A stretch of 64,000 nucleotides of DNA from Myroides phaeus (GCF_900099675.1 NZ_FNDQ01000014.1:1-64000), one strand, 5' to 3'; positions 8,483 to 17,386 are shown, counted from the stretch's first letter. Translations and numbers: made by a program. Notes: generated by a model from the letters alone, not told the origin.

Positions 8483-8501
8483 TACTATGTAATACAAAGT
8501 A
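8483..8501. promoter_or_regulatory. Probable PadR operator
   Basis: The 19-bp TACTATGTAATACAAAGTA is a near-perfect palindrome. Arms TACT-n-TGTA and TACA-n-AGTA match at all positions except three (5, 10, 15), and the flanking G/C pair at 8482/8502 extends it. It is centred 24 bases upstream of the -7 box, over the -33 position, ideal for autorepression by the PadR protein encoded just downstream. Confidence 0.6.
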
Positions 8502-8515
8502 CCTGCTTTTAGATA

Positions 8516-8523
8516 TATCTTTG
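8516..8523 (+). promoter_or_regulatory. -7 box of padR-pspC
   Basis: TATCTTTG fits the Bacteroidetes TAnnTTTG -7 consensus. It lies 28 bases before the padR start, so transcription would begin near 8530. No TTG is seen at the -33 position, which is occupied by the palindrome. Confidence 0.6.
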
Positions 8524-8551
8524 CATAAGAAACAAAGACCAAGAAGTAATT

Positions 8552-8881
8552 ATGAATATAGAAAACACTAAAGCACAAATGCGCAAGGGAATTTTAGAGT
8601 TTTGTATTCTTTCTATTTTAAAACAGAAAGATTGCTATACCTCTGAAATACTGGATGAACTAAAAAGCGTAAAGCTGGTTGTTGTTGAAGGAACTGTTTA
8701 TCCTTTACTAACACGACTTAAAAACGACGATTACTTGTCTTATCGATGGGAAGAATCTGTCTCTGGTCCTCCTCGCAAGTATTACAAACTAACAGAAAAG
8801 GGAGAAGAGTTTTTAAACGAACTTGCTAAAACCTGGTCTGAACTTGCAAATGCAGTAGAAGCTATAACCTCAAAAAACTAA
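8552..8881 (+). CDS. PadR family transcriptional regulator
   Basis: A 109-residue winged-helix repressor. The MRKGILEFCILSILKQKDCY start, the EGTVYPLLTRLKNDDYLS recognition region and SGPPRKYYKLTEKGEE wing are diagnostic of PadR. It lacks the long C-terminal dimer arm of classical PadR (subfamily 2, ~110 residues). It is four bases upstream of the pspC gene and very likely controls this operon through the palindrome at 8483-8501, responding to membrane or envelope stress in related systems. Confidence 0.93.
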   Translation: MNIENTKAQMRKGILEFCILSILKQKDCYTSEILDELKSVKLVVVEGTVYPLLTRLKNDDYLSYRWEESVSGPPRKYYKLTEKGEEFLNELAKTWSELANAVEAITSKN

Positions 8882-8885
8882 CACG

Positions 8886-10403
8886 ATGAACAAAACATTA
8901 ACTGTAAATATAGGTGGATTAGTATTCCACATTGACGAGAATGCTTACCACAAATTAGACCGCTACTTACAAGCGATCAGACGTACCTTCGCTCAGGAAG
9001 AACAAGATGAAATTATTCACGATATCGAAATAAGAATAGCTGAATTATTCAATGAGAAAATTACAGATACTAATCAAGTAATTACAGAGAGCAACGTAGA
9101 GGAAGTTATCAATATTATGGGAAAACCTGAAGATTATATCCTTGACGATGAAGAAACTATAAAAACAGAATACATCTACACTGGACAAAAAAAGCTATAC
9201 AGAGATACAGATAGAGGTGTTATCGGAGGTGTATTAGCTGGTTTAGGACATTACTTCAAAATTGATGTTGTTTGGATTAGAATTTTATTCGCTTTTTTAT
9301 TGGTATTCTACGGAACAGGTGTATTACTATACTTAATCTTATGGATTATAATTCCTGCTGCAAGGACTACTTCTCAACGTTTAGAAATGGAGAGAGAACC
9401 TATCAATATTGAGACTATTGAAAGAAAAGTTAAAGAGAATGTTTCTTATGTTACTAATAAAATCAACGATATTGATTATGATAACATCAAAAGGCAAACT
9501 CAAGTAGCAGGGGAAAAAAGTGGTAAGTGGATTAGATATATATTTGGTATTGGGTTCATCGCTTTTAGTGCAATTAATTTATTAACGATTATAATTGCTG
9601 CCATTGGAGTGTGGGTAAACAAAGATTATATCTTAGCTGAAACAGCTGCTGAAGGGGTTCCATTCTTTTTATTCTCTGAAGCAAACTATGGTAGAACAAT
9701 AGCATTAGCATTTATGTTAGTTACCTTGCCATTTATTGGATTATTAATTATTGGATTGCGTTTAATCTACACCAATATCAAATATGTAGCGGCTACAATT
9801 ATCTCGTTAATTATTATCTGGTTTATTACATTAGGACTATTTGCTATTCCGTTTGCCAATGCTAAGAACTGGGAAGATTTAGGCAATCAAATGGACAGAC
9901 AACGCGTGGAGAGACAAACTAACTTTACCTTTTACGATACAGATAGTTTAAACATCAAATTTGTTGACGCTGCTTACTTTAATTCAAATCGCACTACTAC
10001 TGATGGCTTTGAAGTAATAGACACAGCAAACACATTGCCAATTGAAATAGAATTACTACCTTCTTTTCAAGATGAAATCTACGGAAAAGTATCGGGTACT
10101 AACTTTGCTGAGGCAAGATATACAAAGAAAGGAAGACAGTCTGAATTAGTCTATTCTAATGAAATACAAGCTATTCAGTTTGAACAAAAAGACAATGTAC
10201 TATTAATAGCAAGTAGTTTCAATAATAACAAAACATCAGAGGCTAAACTAAAATACTCTATTTACATCCCACAAGGAAAAAGTGTTTATATCAATGAGGT
10301 AGTGAAAGCAGCTTTGATTGACCAACAACAAGTAAATGAAGCTAATCATTGGTATAAAATGCAAGAAGACCAAACCTTAACTTGTGTTGATTGCTCCCTT
10401 TAA
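8886..10403 (+). CDS. PspC domain-containing membrane protein
   Basis: A 505-residue protein. The N-terminal ~75 residues resemble a HAAS-like signalling segment with a conserved FHIDENAYHKLDRYL. The PspC domain spans ~105-165, with GVIGGVLAGLGHYF and a TM hairpin. Four further TM segments fall between ~215 and 330, and a C-terminal beta-rich extracytoplasmic domain follows. Pairing with a PadR repressor is a standard Bacteroidetes arrangement and replaces the PspA/F system of enterobacteria. Likely role: sensing or buffering envelope stress. Confidence 0.88.
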   Translation: MNKTLTVNIGGLVFHIDENAYHKLDRYLQAIRRTFAQEEQDEIIHDIEIRIAELFNEKITDTNQVITESNVEEVINIMGKPEDYILDDEETIKTEYIYTGQKKLYRDTDRGVIGGVLAGLGHYFKIDVVWIRILFAFLLVFYGTGVLLYLILWIIIPAARTTSQRLEMEREPINIETIERKVKENVSYVTNKINDIDYDNIKRQTQVAGEKSGKWIRYIFGIGFIAFSAINLLTIIIAAIGVWVNKDYILAETAAEGVPFFLFSEANYGRTIALAFMLVTLPFIGLLIIGLRLIYTNIKYVAATIISLIIIWFITLGLFAIPFANAKNWEDLGNQMDRQRVERQTNFTFYDTDSLNIKFVDAAYFNSNRTTTDGFEVIDTANTLPIEIELLPSFQDEIYGKVSGTNFAEARYTKKGRQSELVYSNEIQAIQFEQKDNVLLIASSFNNNKTSEAKLKYSIYIPQGKSVYINEVVKAALIDQQQVNEANHWYKMQEDQTLTCVDCSL

Positions 10404-10475
10404 AAGGAAACCAACACGTGTTATGATAAAATATTTTTCAATTATTACCCGTAGTTTTTACAAACTATAAACCAC

Positions 10476-10515
10476 AAAAAAAGGGAAAGAAGTACAGTAC
10501 TTCTTTCCCTTTTTA
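10476..10515. terminator. Bidirectional terminator between pspC and ompA genes
   Basis: A long stem (aaaaagggaaagaagta and its complement) across 10476-10515, with A-rich 5' and T-rich 3' flanks on both strands. It sits between convergent genes and can serve both. Confidence 0.85.
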
Positions 10516-10533
10516 CTTTATGAGAAAACTCAA

Positions 10534-11235
10534 TTAACGAACACCAGATTCGTTTTGAGCATCTTGAATCATTTTTTCGTTAGCACGAATACCAAACTCT
10601 ACACGTCTATTAAGAGCTTGTCCTGCTTTAGTCTCGTTAGAAGCAATTGGATCAGCAATACCAAAACCATCTGCAACCATACGATTAGCAGCAATACCTT
10701 GTTGAATTAAGTATTGTTTTACAGAAGCAGCTCTCTTTTTAGATAAACTTAAGTTGTACTCTTCTCTCCCTGTAATATCAGTATATCCGTAGATATCAAT
10801 ATATGTATCTGGGTTTTCTTTAAATACTTTAACTAATTTATCAAGATTTGCTTTTGCTTTTGTAGTCAATGTAGCAGAGTTAATATCAAAGTTTACAGAG
10901 TTTTCACCCAATACTAATTTGATACCCTCTCCAACTCTTTCAACTTGTGCACCTGGAACAGTTTGCTCAATTTGACGAGCTTGTTTATCCATTTTGTTTC
11001 CGATTACTCCTCCTGCAGATCCACCGATAACTCCACCTAAAACAGCACCAAGAGCTCCGTTTCCACCTTTACCAATGTTATTTCCTAAAATACCACCAAT
11101 AATAGCTCCACCAGCTGCCCCAATTGCAGCACCTCTTTGTGTCTTGTTTGAATTCTGTACAGCTTCACATCCAGTGAAAGTAAAAGAAGTTGCAAGCAAT
11201 GTACCTGCTAATACAAACGTGGTTACTTTTTTCAT
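10534..11235 (-). CDS. OmpA family lipoprotein with glycine-zipper segment
   Basis: A 233-residue outer-membrane lipoprotein. Lipobox FTGC with Cys23, a glycine-zipper segment at ~34-80 (repeated GAAGGAIIGG-like units) and a C-terminal OmpA peptidoglycan-binding domain at ~105-215 containing YGYTDITGREEYNLSLSKKR. It resembles E. coli YiaD. Expected role: tethering the outer membrane to peptidoglycan. The lipocalin-like gene ends upstream with a 20-base gap, so the pair may be co-transcribed. Confidence 0.92.
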   Translation of the reverse strand: MKKVTTFVLAGTLLATSFTFTGCEAVQNSNKTQRGAAIGAAGGAIIGGILGNNIGKGGNGALGAVLGGVIGGSAGGVIGNKMDKQARQIEQTVPGAQVERVGEGIKLVLGENSVNFDINSATLTTKAKANLDKLVKVFKENPDTYIDIYGYTDITGREEYNLSLSKKRAASVKQYLIQQGIAANRMVADGFGIADPIASNETKAGQALNRRVEFGIRANEKMIQDAQNESGVR

Positions 11236-11255
11236 CTTACTTATTTTTTATTTTT

Positions 11256-11714
11256 TTAGTTTTTTTCGAAATGATATGTCACATCATAAGTTTGTCCTCC
11301 TGCGTAGAATTTATCCACAAGTTCAAACGAATTTGCGGTTTGATTTCTCACTTGCATCGAGTATCCTGTAGTAACGTGTTTCGCTTTTACACCCTCATCT
11401 ACAAACTTAAATTCGAAACTTCCGTTTGGTGTTACTGTCCATTTGAACGAGCTTTCAAAGCTTGGACAATTTCCTCCTTGAGTTAAAGCTACGTTTCCTG
11501 AATTATTGTTTGAAACAAACTTCCACTGACTACCAATAAAACATTGAGAGTCTGCAATATTGAAAGAGTTTACTTTCACAAATTCACCACCAATATGTTT
11601 GATATTTGTCAATGTCCAATTCCCCTTAATTCCAACTTGTGATTTTGTATCCATTGTTGGTTTACAAGACGCCATTGCTAACGCTACAGCTCCAAATAAT
11701 AATACTTTTTTCAT
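11256..11714 (-). CDS. Lipocalin-like lipoprotein
   Basis: A 152-residue lipoprotein (lipobox MASC, Cys17) with a lipocalin-like small beta-barrel domain. It begins GNWTLTNIKH near residue 31 and ends in a DVTYHFEKN strand. Ligand unknown. The gene precedes the OmpA-like lipoprotein on the same strand. The family call is from overall pattern and GNWTL motif. Confidence 0.75.
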   Translation of the reverse strand: MKKVLLFGAVALAMASCKPTMDTKSQVGIKGNWTLTNIKHIGGEFVKVNSFNIADSQCFIGSQWKFVSNNNSGNVALTQGGNCPSFESSFKWTVTPNGSFEFKFVDEGVKAKHVTTGYSMQVRNQTANSFELVDKFYAGGQTYDVTYHFEKN

Positions 11715-11795
11715 ATCTCTTTTTTTTACATTAAATACATAGTTACAAAATGTATACCCAAAAATAGTGAATATTTAAACACTCTGACTTAAATC

Positions 11796-11835
11796 TGACA
11801 AAATGACACTCTAAATCCTTTGGTATCTTTTTTGT
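11796..11835 (+). promoter_or_regulatory. Composite heat-shock promoter of htpG (same architecture as grpE)
   Basis: TGACAAAATGACA (11796-11808) matches the grpE palindrome at 11 of 13 positions. It is followed after exactly 11 bases by TTGG-N7-TTTGT (11820-11835), giving GG-N10-GT spacing like a -24/-12 element. The -12 C is replaced by T, so the sigma-54 match alone is imperfect. The identical geometry to grpE is what makes it notable. Confidence 0.45.
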
Positions 11836-11889
11836 CCTAAGTACATCACAAAAATATTAAAAATTCAAATACTAAATAAACATACAATT

Positions 11890-13746
11890 ATGACATCTGG
11901 AAAAATTAACGTTACAGTGGAGAATATATTCCCACTTATTAAAAAGTTCTTGTACAGTGACCATGAAATTTTTTTAAGAGAGTTAATATCTAATGCTACT
12001 GATGCTACTTTAAAATTAAAGCATTTAACAAGCATTGGAGAAGCAAGCGTTGAGTATGGAAACCCTATTATTGAGGTAAAAATCGACAAAGAAAACAAGA
12101 AACTTCACATTATCGACCAAGGTATTGGTATGACGAAAGAGGAAGTTGAAAAATATATCAATCAAGTTGCTTTCTCAGGTGCTGAAGAATTCCTTGAAAA
12201 ATACAAAGATTCTGCTAAAGACACAGGAATTATCGGACACTTTGGTTTAGGTTTCTACTCTGCTTTTATGGTAGCTGATAAAGTTGAAATTTTAACTAAA
12301 TCTTTCAAAGATGAGCCTGCTGCACATTGGACTTGTGATGGTAGCCCTGAGTACACTTTAGAGGATTGTGATAAAACGTCAAGAGGTACTGAAATTATTT
12401 TACACATTGCTGAGGATTCTTTAGACTTCTTAGAAGAGTCTAAAATCAGCGGACTTTTAACGAAGTACAACAAATTTATGCCTGTGCCAATTAAATTTGG
12501 TACACACGAAGAAGGTGAAGGTGATGATAAAGTTGTAGTAGATACAATTATCAACAACCCTAACCCAGCTTGGACAAAACAACCATCTGAATTAACGGAT
12601 GAGGATTACAAAAACTTCTACCGTGAGTTATATCCAATGCAATTTGAAGAGCCATTGTTCCACATTCACTTGAATGTTGACTTCCCATTTAACTTAACGG
12701 GTATTCTTTACTTCCCTAAGTTGAGTGCTGATCTTCAAATGCAAAAAGACAAAATCCAGTTATACCAAAACCAAGTGTTTGTAACGGATAACGTAGAAGG
12801 TATTGTTCCTGAATTCTTGACAATGTTAAAAGGAGTAATTGACTCTCCAGATATTCCATTGAACGTATCAAGATCTTACTTACAAGCAGACGGAAACGTG
12901 AAAAAGATTTCTAACTACATCACACGTAAAGTAGCTGATAAGTTGAAATCTTTATTCAACGAAAACAGAGCTGACTTTGAAGCAAAATGGAACGACATTA
13001 AAATCGTTTTAGAGTACGGAATGTTATCTGAAGATAAATTCTATGAAAAAGCTGGTGCTTTTGCTCTTTACCCAACGGTAGATAACAAATACTATACTTT
13101 AGAAGAATTAAAAGAAGCTACTAAAGCCAACCAAACTGACAAGGATGGCAACTTAGTAATTCTTTATGCTTCTAATAAAGATGCACAACACAGCTATATT
13201 GCTGCTGCAAAAGATAAAGGATACGAAGTAGTGTTACTTGACTCTCCTATCGTTTCTCACTTAATCCAAAAGTTAGAAAGCGATAATGAGAAAATGACTT
13301 TTGCTCGTGTAGATGCTGACCACATCAGCAACTTAATCAAAAAAGAAGAAACAGAGATTTCTAAACTTTCTGAAGATGAACAAAAATCATTACAAGAAAT
13401 CGTAGAAAACATCGTTCCTAAAGATAAATATACAGTGAAGTTACAAGCTATGGATAGCACAGCTGAACCATTTATCATCACACAACCTGAGTTCATGAGA
13501 AGAATGAAAGAAATGAGCCAATCAGGTGGTGGCGGTATGTTCGGTATGGGTAACTTGCCTGAAATGTACAATGTAGTTGTAAATACAAACTCTGAGTTGG
13601 CAAGTAACATTATCAACAATACTAATGAGGAAGAAAGAACAACAAACATTAAACAAGCAATGGATTTAGCTAAACTTTCTCAAGGTTTATTAAAAGGAGA
13701 AGAACTTACTGAATTCGTAAAAAGAAATTTCAACAAATTGAAATAA
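11890..13746 (+). CDS. htpG: Molecular chaperone HtpG (Hsp90)
   Basis: A 618-residue cytosolic Hsp90. The N-terminal GHKL ATPase domain shows FLRELISNATDA (E-N catalytic and binding residues), DQGIGM and GHFGLGFYSAFMV. The middle domain contains SRSYLQAD, and the C-terminal dimerisation domain runs to residue 618. A Gly/Met-rich linker with GGGGMFGMG appears near 546. The start is the ATG at 11890 following an AT-rich leader. The gene is monocistronic, with its own terminator and a heat-shock-type promoter shared in design with grpE-dnaJ. Confidence 0.97.
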   Translation: MTSGKINVTVENIFPLIKKFLYSDHEIFLRELISNATDATLKLKHLTSIGEASVEYGNPIIEVKIDKENKKLHIIDQGIGMTKEEVEKYINQVAFSGAEEFLEKYKDSAKDTGIIGHFGLGFYSAFMVADKVEILTKSFKDEPAAHWTCDGSPEYTLEDCDKTSRGTEIILHIAEDSLDFLEESKISGLLTKYNKFMPVPIKFGTHEEGEGDDKVVVDTIINNPNPAWTKQPSELTDEDYKNFYRELYPMQFEEPLFHIHLNVDFPFNLTGILYFPKLSADLQMQKDKIQLYQNQVFVTDNVEGIVPEFLTMLKGVIDSPDIPLNVSRSYLQADGNVKKISNYITRKVADKLKSLFNENRADFEAKWNDIKIVLEYGMLSEDKFYEKAGAFALYPTVDNKYYTLEELKEATKANQTDKDGNLVILYASNKDAQHSYIAAAKDKGYEVVLLDSPIVSHLIQKLESDNEKMTFARVDADHISNLIKKEETEISKLSEDEQKSLQEIVENIVPKDKYTVKLQAMDSTAEPFIITQPEFMRRMKEMSQSGGGGMFGMGNLPEMYNVVVNTNSELASNIINNTNEEERTTNIKQAMDLAKLSQGLLKGEELTEFVKRNFNKLK

Positions 13747-13766
13747 GAGTTAACGCACTTCAAATC

Positions 13767-13803
13767 AAAAGCCTATAGATTCATTTCTATAGGCTTTTTT
13801 TGT
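13767..13803 (+). terminator. htpG terminator
   Basis: A 13-bp stem (13767-13779 with 13786-13798), six-base loop and T run, 20 bases after the htpG stop. Confidence 0.88.
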
Positions 13804-13866
13804 TAGACAATTGTCCTAATTCGCTCAAAAAATATTAAGTACCTTTGCACAGCAAAATAATAAAAG

Positions 13867-14838
13867 ATGAAAGAACAGAATATAGTAAAAGGAGTTTTCT
13901 TAGTAGCTATTGGGGCTTCAAGTTTTGGAATGCTGGCCTCGTTTGTAAAATTAGCTTATCAACACGGATACACAACTGCTGAAGTTACCTTATCGCAAGT
14001 TGTATTAGGTTTAGTGGGAATGTTAATCATTAATATGATTCGCAAAAAACAACCTACTGATCTTAAACCTACCAAAAAAGATATCAAACAGTTAATGCTT
14101 GCTGGTACATCAATGGGGTTCACTTCTGTGTTATACTATATGGCAGTAAGTTATATCGACGCTTCAATTGCGGTAGTACTATTAATGCAATCTGTTTGGA
14201 TTGGTGTTGTAATCGAAAGTGTTATTACAAAGACCTTCCCAAGTTTATTAAAAATCGTTGCTGTTTGTTTAATTTTATTCGGAACAGTCTTAGCGACTAA
14301 TGTATTAGCAAACGAAATTAACTTAGACATTAGAGGGGTAATCTTTGGTTTCTTAGCTTCTTGTTCATTCGCAACTACAATGTTTGCGTCTAACGTAGTG
14401 GCAAACCACCTTCCTGCTCCTAAGCGTAGTTTATTTATGTTATGTGGTGCATTTATCATTGTGGCGATTTTCGTAATCCTTACACAAGTAGGTCCAAATA
14501 ACTCTGACGCAATGATGGGATTGTTTAAGCAATTCTCTGACAATACTACTGGTATTAGAGATTTCAATTGGAATATTTTCTATACGTGGGGATTATTGTT
14601 AGCCTTGTTTGGTACAATCTTACCTCCTATCTTCTTAAATATGGGATTCCCTCATACTGGAGTAGGACTTGGAAGTATTATCTCTTCTTTAGAGCTTCCG
14701 GTTTCGGTGAGTGTTGCCTTTTTAGTATTAGGAGAGCAAGTAATCTTAATCCAATGGGTTGGAATTATCTTAATCTTAAGTGCTATCTTCTTAATGAATA
14801 GTTCACTTATCTTTAAAAGTAAAAAAGTAGAAGCTTAA
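13867..14838 (+). CDS. EamA/DMT superfamily transporter
   Basis: A 323-residue inner-membrane protein with about ten TM helices in two EamA repeats. The first ends near GTVLATNVLANEI, and the second contains the characteristic SSLELPVSVSVAFLVLGEQV. DMT proteins export amino acids, nucleotides or other metabolites. Substrate is unknown. It is monocistronic: own leader after the htpG terminator, own terminator downstream. Confidence 0.9.
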   Translation: MKEQNIVKGVFLVAIGASSFGMLASFVKLAYQHGYTTAEVTLSQVVLGLVGMLIINMIRKKQPTDLKPTKKDIKQLMLAGTSMGFTSVLYYMAVSYIDASIAVVLLMQSVWIGVVIESVITKTFPSLLKIVAVCLILFGTVLATNVLANEINLDIRGVIFGFLASCSFATTMFASNVVANHLPAPKRSLFMLCGAFIIVAIFVILTQVGPNNSDAMMGLFKQFSDNTTGIRDFNWNIFYTWGLLLALFGTILPPIFLNMGFPHTGVGLGSIISSLELPVSVSVAFLVLGEQVILIQWVGIILILSAIFLMNSSLIFKSKKVEA

Positions 14839-14864
14839 CCAAAAGCTCAAAACATATCAAATAG

Positions 14865-14896
14865 CAAAAGCCTCCCTATTCAGGAGGCTTTTGTTA
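14865..14896 (+). terminator. Terminator of the EamA gene
   Basis: An 11-bp stem (14865-14875 with 14883-14893), seven-base loop and short T-rich tail, 26 bases after the stop. Confidence 0.8.
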
Positions 14897-15179
14897 TTTC
14901 ACCCCTATTTTTCACACTTACTTCTTACTATTTTTAATCTTTTACCTCCCTATCCCCCTTTTATTTTATTTCTTTTCTAAGATTTACCCCGCCTTTTTTA
15001 AGTACAATTGGCGAATATAAAACACTGTTACAAAAGATTTTATCTATCATTAAAAATATTACTATCAAATTATCTTATACTTAAATAAGGACAATCATTG
15101 ACAAATACTACTTATCCCCTGCTTAGCGAGATACATTTGCAGTGTACAAAATTACTTGTACTACTAAATATATTACACA
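14897..15179 (+). promoter_or_regulatory. Upstream region of the catalase gene with -7 box
   Basis: The -7 box TACATTTG (15132-15139) fits TAnnTTTG and places the transcript start about 35 bases before the catalase ATG. A TTGAC at 15098 is too far upstream to be the matching -33. The remaining bases are AT-rich with no hairpin I can support. No OxyR- or PerR-type palindrome was recognised. Confidence 0.5.
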
Positions 15180-16700
15180 ATGATAAAACAAACTATAGCA
15201 TTAGGATTATTTGCAATGGCAACTTGTTCTTATGGACAAACACTAACAACAAACTCTGGTGCTCCAGTAGGAGATAACCAAAACTCAAAAACAATCGGAA
15301 ACAACGGACAAGTGTTGTTAGAAGATATTCACTTAATTGACAAATTGGCTGCTTTTGACAGAGAGCGTATTCCTGAAAGAGTTGTACACGCAAGAGGTGC
15401 TGGAGCATTTGGAGAATTCGTAGCTGCAGCAGATTTTTCTGATGTTACAATGGCCGACTTCTTAAGTCAAGCTGGTAAAACAACACAATTAGTTGCTCGT
15501 TTCTCAACGGTAACTCACCAACAAGGTTCACCTGAAACGTATAGAGACCCACGTGGTTTTGCTGTTAAGTTCTATACAGAACAAGGAAACTGCGACTTAG
15601 TTGGAAACAATTTACCTGTGTTCTTTATTCGTGATGCTATCAAATTCCCTGATATGGTTCACGCTTTTAAACCATCTCCTTTAACAAATGGTGTGTCTGA
15701 CCCTAACCGTGTGTTTGACTTCTTTTCAAACTTACCTGAGTCTACACATATGCTAACTTGGTTATTCTCTGACTACGGTATTCCTGCTAACTTCCGTCAA
15801 ATGGAAGGTAATGGTGTACACGCATACAAATGGGTGAATGCAGAAGGTGAAGTAACGTATGTAAAATACAAATGGGTACCTCAACAAGAAAGAAAAAACC
15901 TAACACAAGAAGAGGCTGATAAAATTCAATCTAAAAGTGTAGAACACGCTACATTGGATTTATACAACAACATCCAAGCTGGTAACTTCCCTAAATGGGA
16001 TTTATACGTTCAAATGTTGAAAAGAGAAGACTTTGATGCTTTAGATTTCAACCCAACTGACGTTACTAAAATCTGGCCTGAGTCTGTTGCAAAACTGATT
16101 AAAGTAGGTACAATGACGTTAAATCAAACTCCAACTAACTATTTCCAACAAGTAGAACAAGCGGCTTTTGCTCCTTCTAACCTTGTTCCTGGTATTGAAG
16201 CATCTGAAGATAAATTATTACAAGGTAGATTATTCTCTTATGCAGATACACAACGTCACCGTCTTACAGGTAACTTCCAACAAATTCCTGTAAACCAACC
16301 TAAAAATCAAGTAACTACGTATAACCAAAACGGGTATATGTCATTACGTCCACAATCAGGAGATGTGAATTACCAACCATCTACAAACAAACCAGAGGTT
16401 GTTGATAATGCGAAATTCAAATACTCTAAATCTGTTTTCACTGCTAATACAAGTACAACACAACACGTAATTGACAAGGAAAACAACTTTAAACAAGCGG
16501 GTGAATTATACAATTCTTTCTCTAAACAAGATAAAGAAAACTTAATCAAAAACTTAAGTGGAGCATTAAATAGTGTTCACAACAAAGTGATTGTTAAGAA
16601 AATGATTGCATTTTTCTACCAAGCAGATAAAAACTACGGTAACTCTTTATTGAAAGCAACTAATTTAAAACTTGCGGATATTCAAGAATACATCAAATAA
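15180..16700 (+). CDS. Exported haem catalase (small-subunit type)
   Basis: A 506-residue catalase (2 H2O2 to O2 and water). An N-terminal signal peptide (1-19, ending CSYGQ) indicates export to the periplasm, which is unusual among cytosolic catalases. Catalytic residues are visible: His70 in RVVHARGAGAFGEF, Asn143/144 in LVGNNLPVFFIRD and the haem-ligand Tyr near 355 in RLFSYADTQRHRL. Length matches clade 3 small-subunit enzymes. The next gene is an exported ankyrin protein, a pairing known from other bacteria, where the ankyrin partner supports catalase activity. Confidence 0.95.
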   Translation: MIKQTIALGLFAMATCSYGQTLTTNSGAPVGDNQNSKTIGNNGQVLLEDIHLIDKLAAFDRERIPERVVHARGAGAFGEFVAAADFSDVTMADFLSQAGKTTQLVARFSTVTHQQGSPETYRDPRGFAVKFYTEQGNCDLVGNNLPVFFIRDAIKFPDMVHAFKPSPLTNGVSDPNRVFDFFSNLPESTHMLTWLFSDYGIPANFRQMEGNGVHAYKWVNAEGEVTYVKYKWVPQQERKNLTQEEADKIQSKSVEHATLDLYNNIQAGNFPKWDLYVQMLKREDFDALDFNPTDVTKIWPESVAKLIKVGTMTLNQTPTNYFQQVEQAAFAPSNLVPGIEASEDKLLQGRLFSYADTQRHRLTGNFQQIPVNQPKNQVTTYNQNGYMSLRPQSGDVNYQPSTNKPEVVDNAKFKYSKSVFTANTSTTQHVIDKENNFKQAGELYNSFSKQDKENLIKNLSGALNSVHNKVIVKKMIAFFYQADKNYGNSLLKATNLKLADIQEYIK

Positions 16701-16710
16701 AATTATTTAC

Positions 16711-16745
16711 TAACAAGGGAGCATCCCCACACTCCCTTGTTTTTT
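16711..16745 (+). terminator. Terminator between catalase and ankyrin genes
   Basis: A 10-bp stem (16712-16721 with 16732-16741), ten-base loop and T tail, immediately downstream of the catalase stop and 18 bases before the ankyrin start. It may reduce, not block, read-through into the ankyrin gene. Confidence 0.75.
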
Positions 16746-16762
16746 ACATCAACTAAATTGCT

Positions 16763-17275
16763 ATGAAAAAACTCATTACTACACTTCTATTTTCACTATT
16801 GTGTTTTGCTGCACAAGCGCAAGACCTATTTTCTGCTGCTCGCACAAATAACGTGGCTGAAATAGAAAGTTATATCACACAAAAAATAGATATAAATCAG
16901 GCTGACGAAAGAGGAAATACTCCTTTAACACTGGCTTGTTATTACAATAATTACGACGTTGCACTTTTACTATTGCAAAACGGAGCTAATCCAAACGCAC
17001 AAGATTCGTCAGGAAATAGTGCTCTAATGGGAGCTATTTTTAAAGGATACAACACAATTGTTGCCTTATTACTTGAGCAAAAAGCATCAGTTAATCAATC
17101 GAATTACAACGGAGCAACTGCTTTGATTTTTGCTGCTACTTTCGGTAAAGCCGAAGTAACAAACCTACTCCTACAAGCTGGTGCGGATAAAGAGATAAAG
17201 GATAATAGAGGTAAAACAGCCTTAGATTATGCTTTAATTCAAGAAAATAAAGAGGTAATCGCTCTTTTGCAATAA
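16763..17275 (+). CDS. Exported ankyrin repeat protein, catalase-associated
   Basis: A 170-residue protein with a signal peptide (1-19, AAQAQ) and about four ankyrin repeats (~20-168), visible as GNTPLTLACYYNN, GNSALMGAIFKGYN, GATALIFAATFGKAE and GKTALDYALIQEN. In Pseudomonas aeruginosa an ankyrin protein (AnkB) encoded beside katB is needed for full catalase activity in the periplasm. The shared export signals here fit the same partnership. Function in this organism is inferred from that parallel. Confidence 0.88.
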   Translation: MKKLITTLLFSLLCFAAQAQDLFSAARTNNVAEIESYITQKIDINQADERGNTPLTLACYYNNYDVALLLLQNGANPNAQDSSGNSALMGAIFKGYNTIVALLLEQKASVNQSNYNGATALIFAATFGKAEVTNLLLQAGADKEIKDNRGKTALDYALIQENKEVIALLQ

Positions 17276-17347
17276 AAGTTCAGTGTCAAATATTTTCTTT
17301 TTTGTTAGAAGTTATAGTTTGCTGTTTGTAAACTACTGATTTCAACC

Positions 17348-17386
17348 TCAATGCCCTTACATTTCTGTAAGGGCATTTTTATTTTT
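17348..17386 (+). terminator. Terminator downstream of the ankyrin gene
   Basis: A 12-bp perfect stem (17350-17361 with 17366-17377), four-base loop and T-rich tail, 75 bases after the ankyrin stop. Confidence 0.85.
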
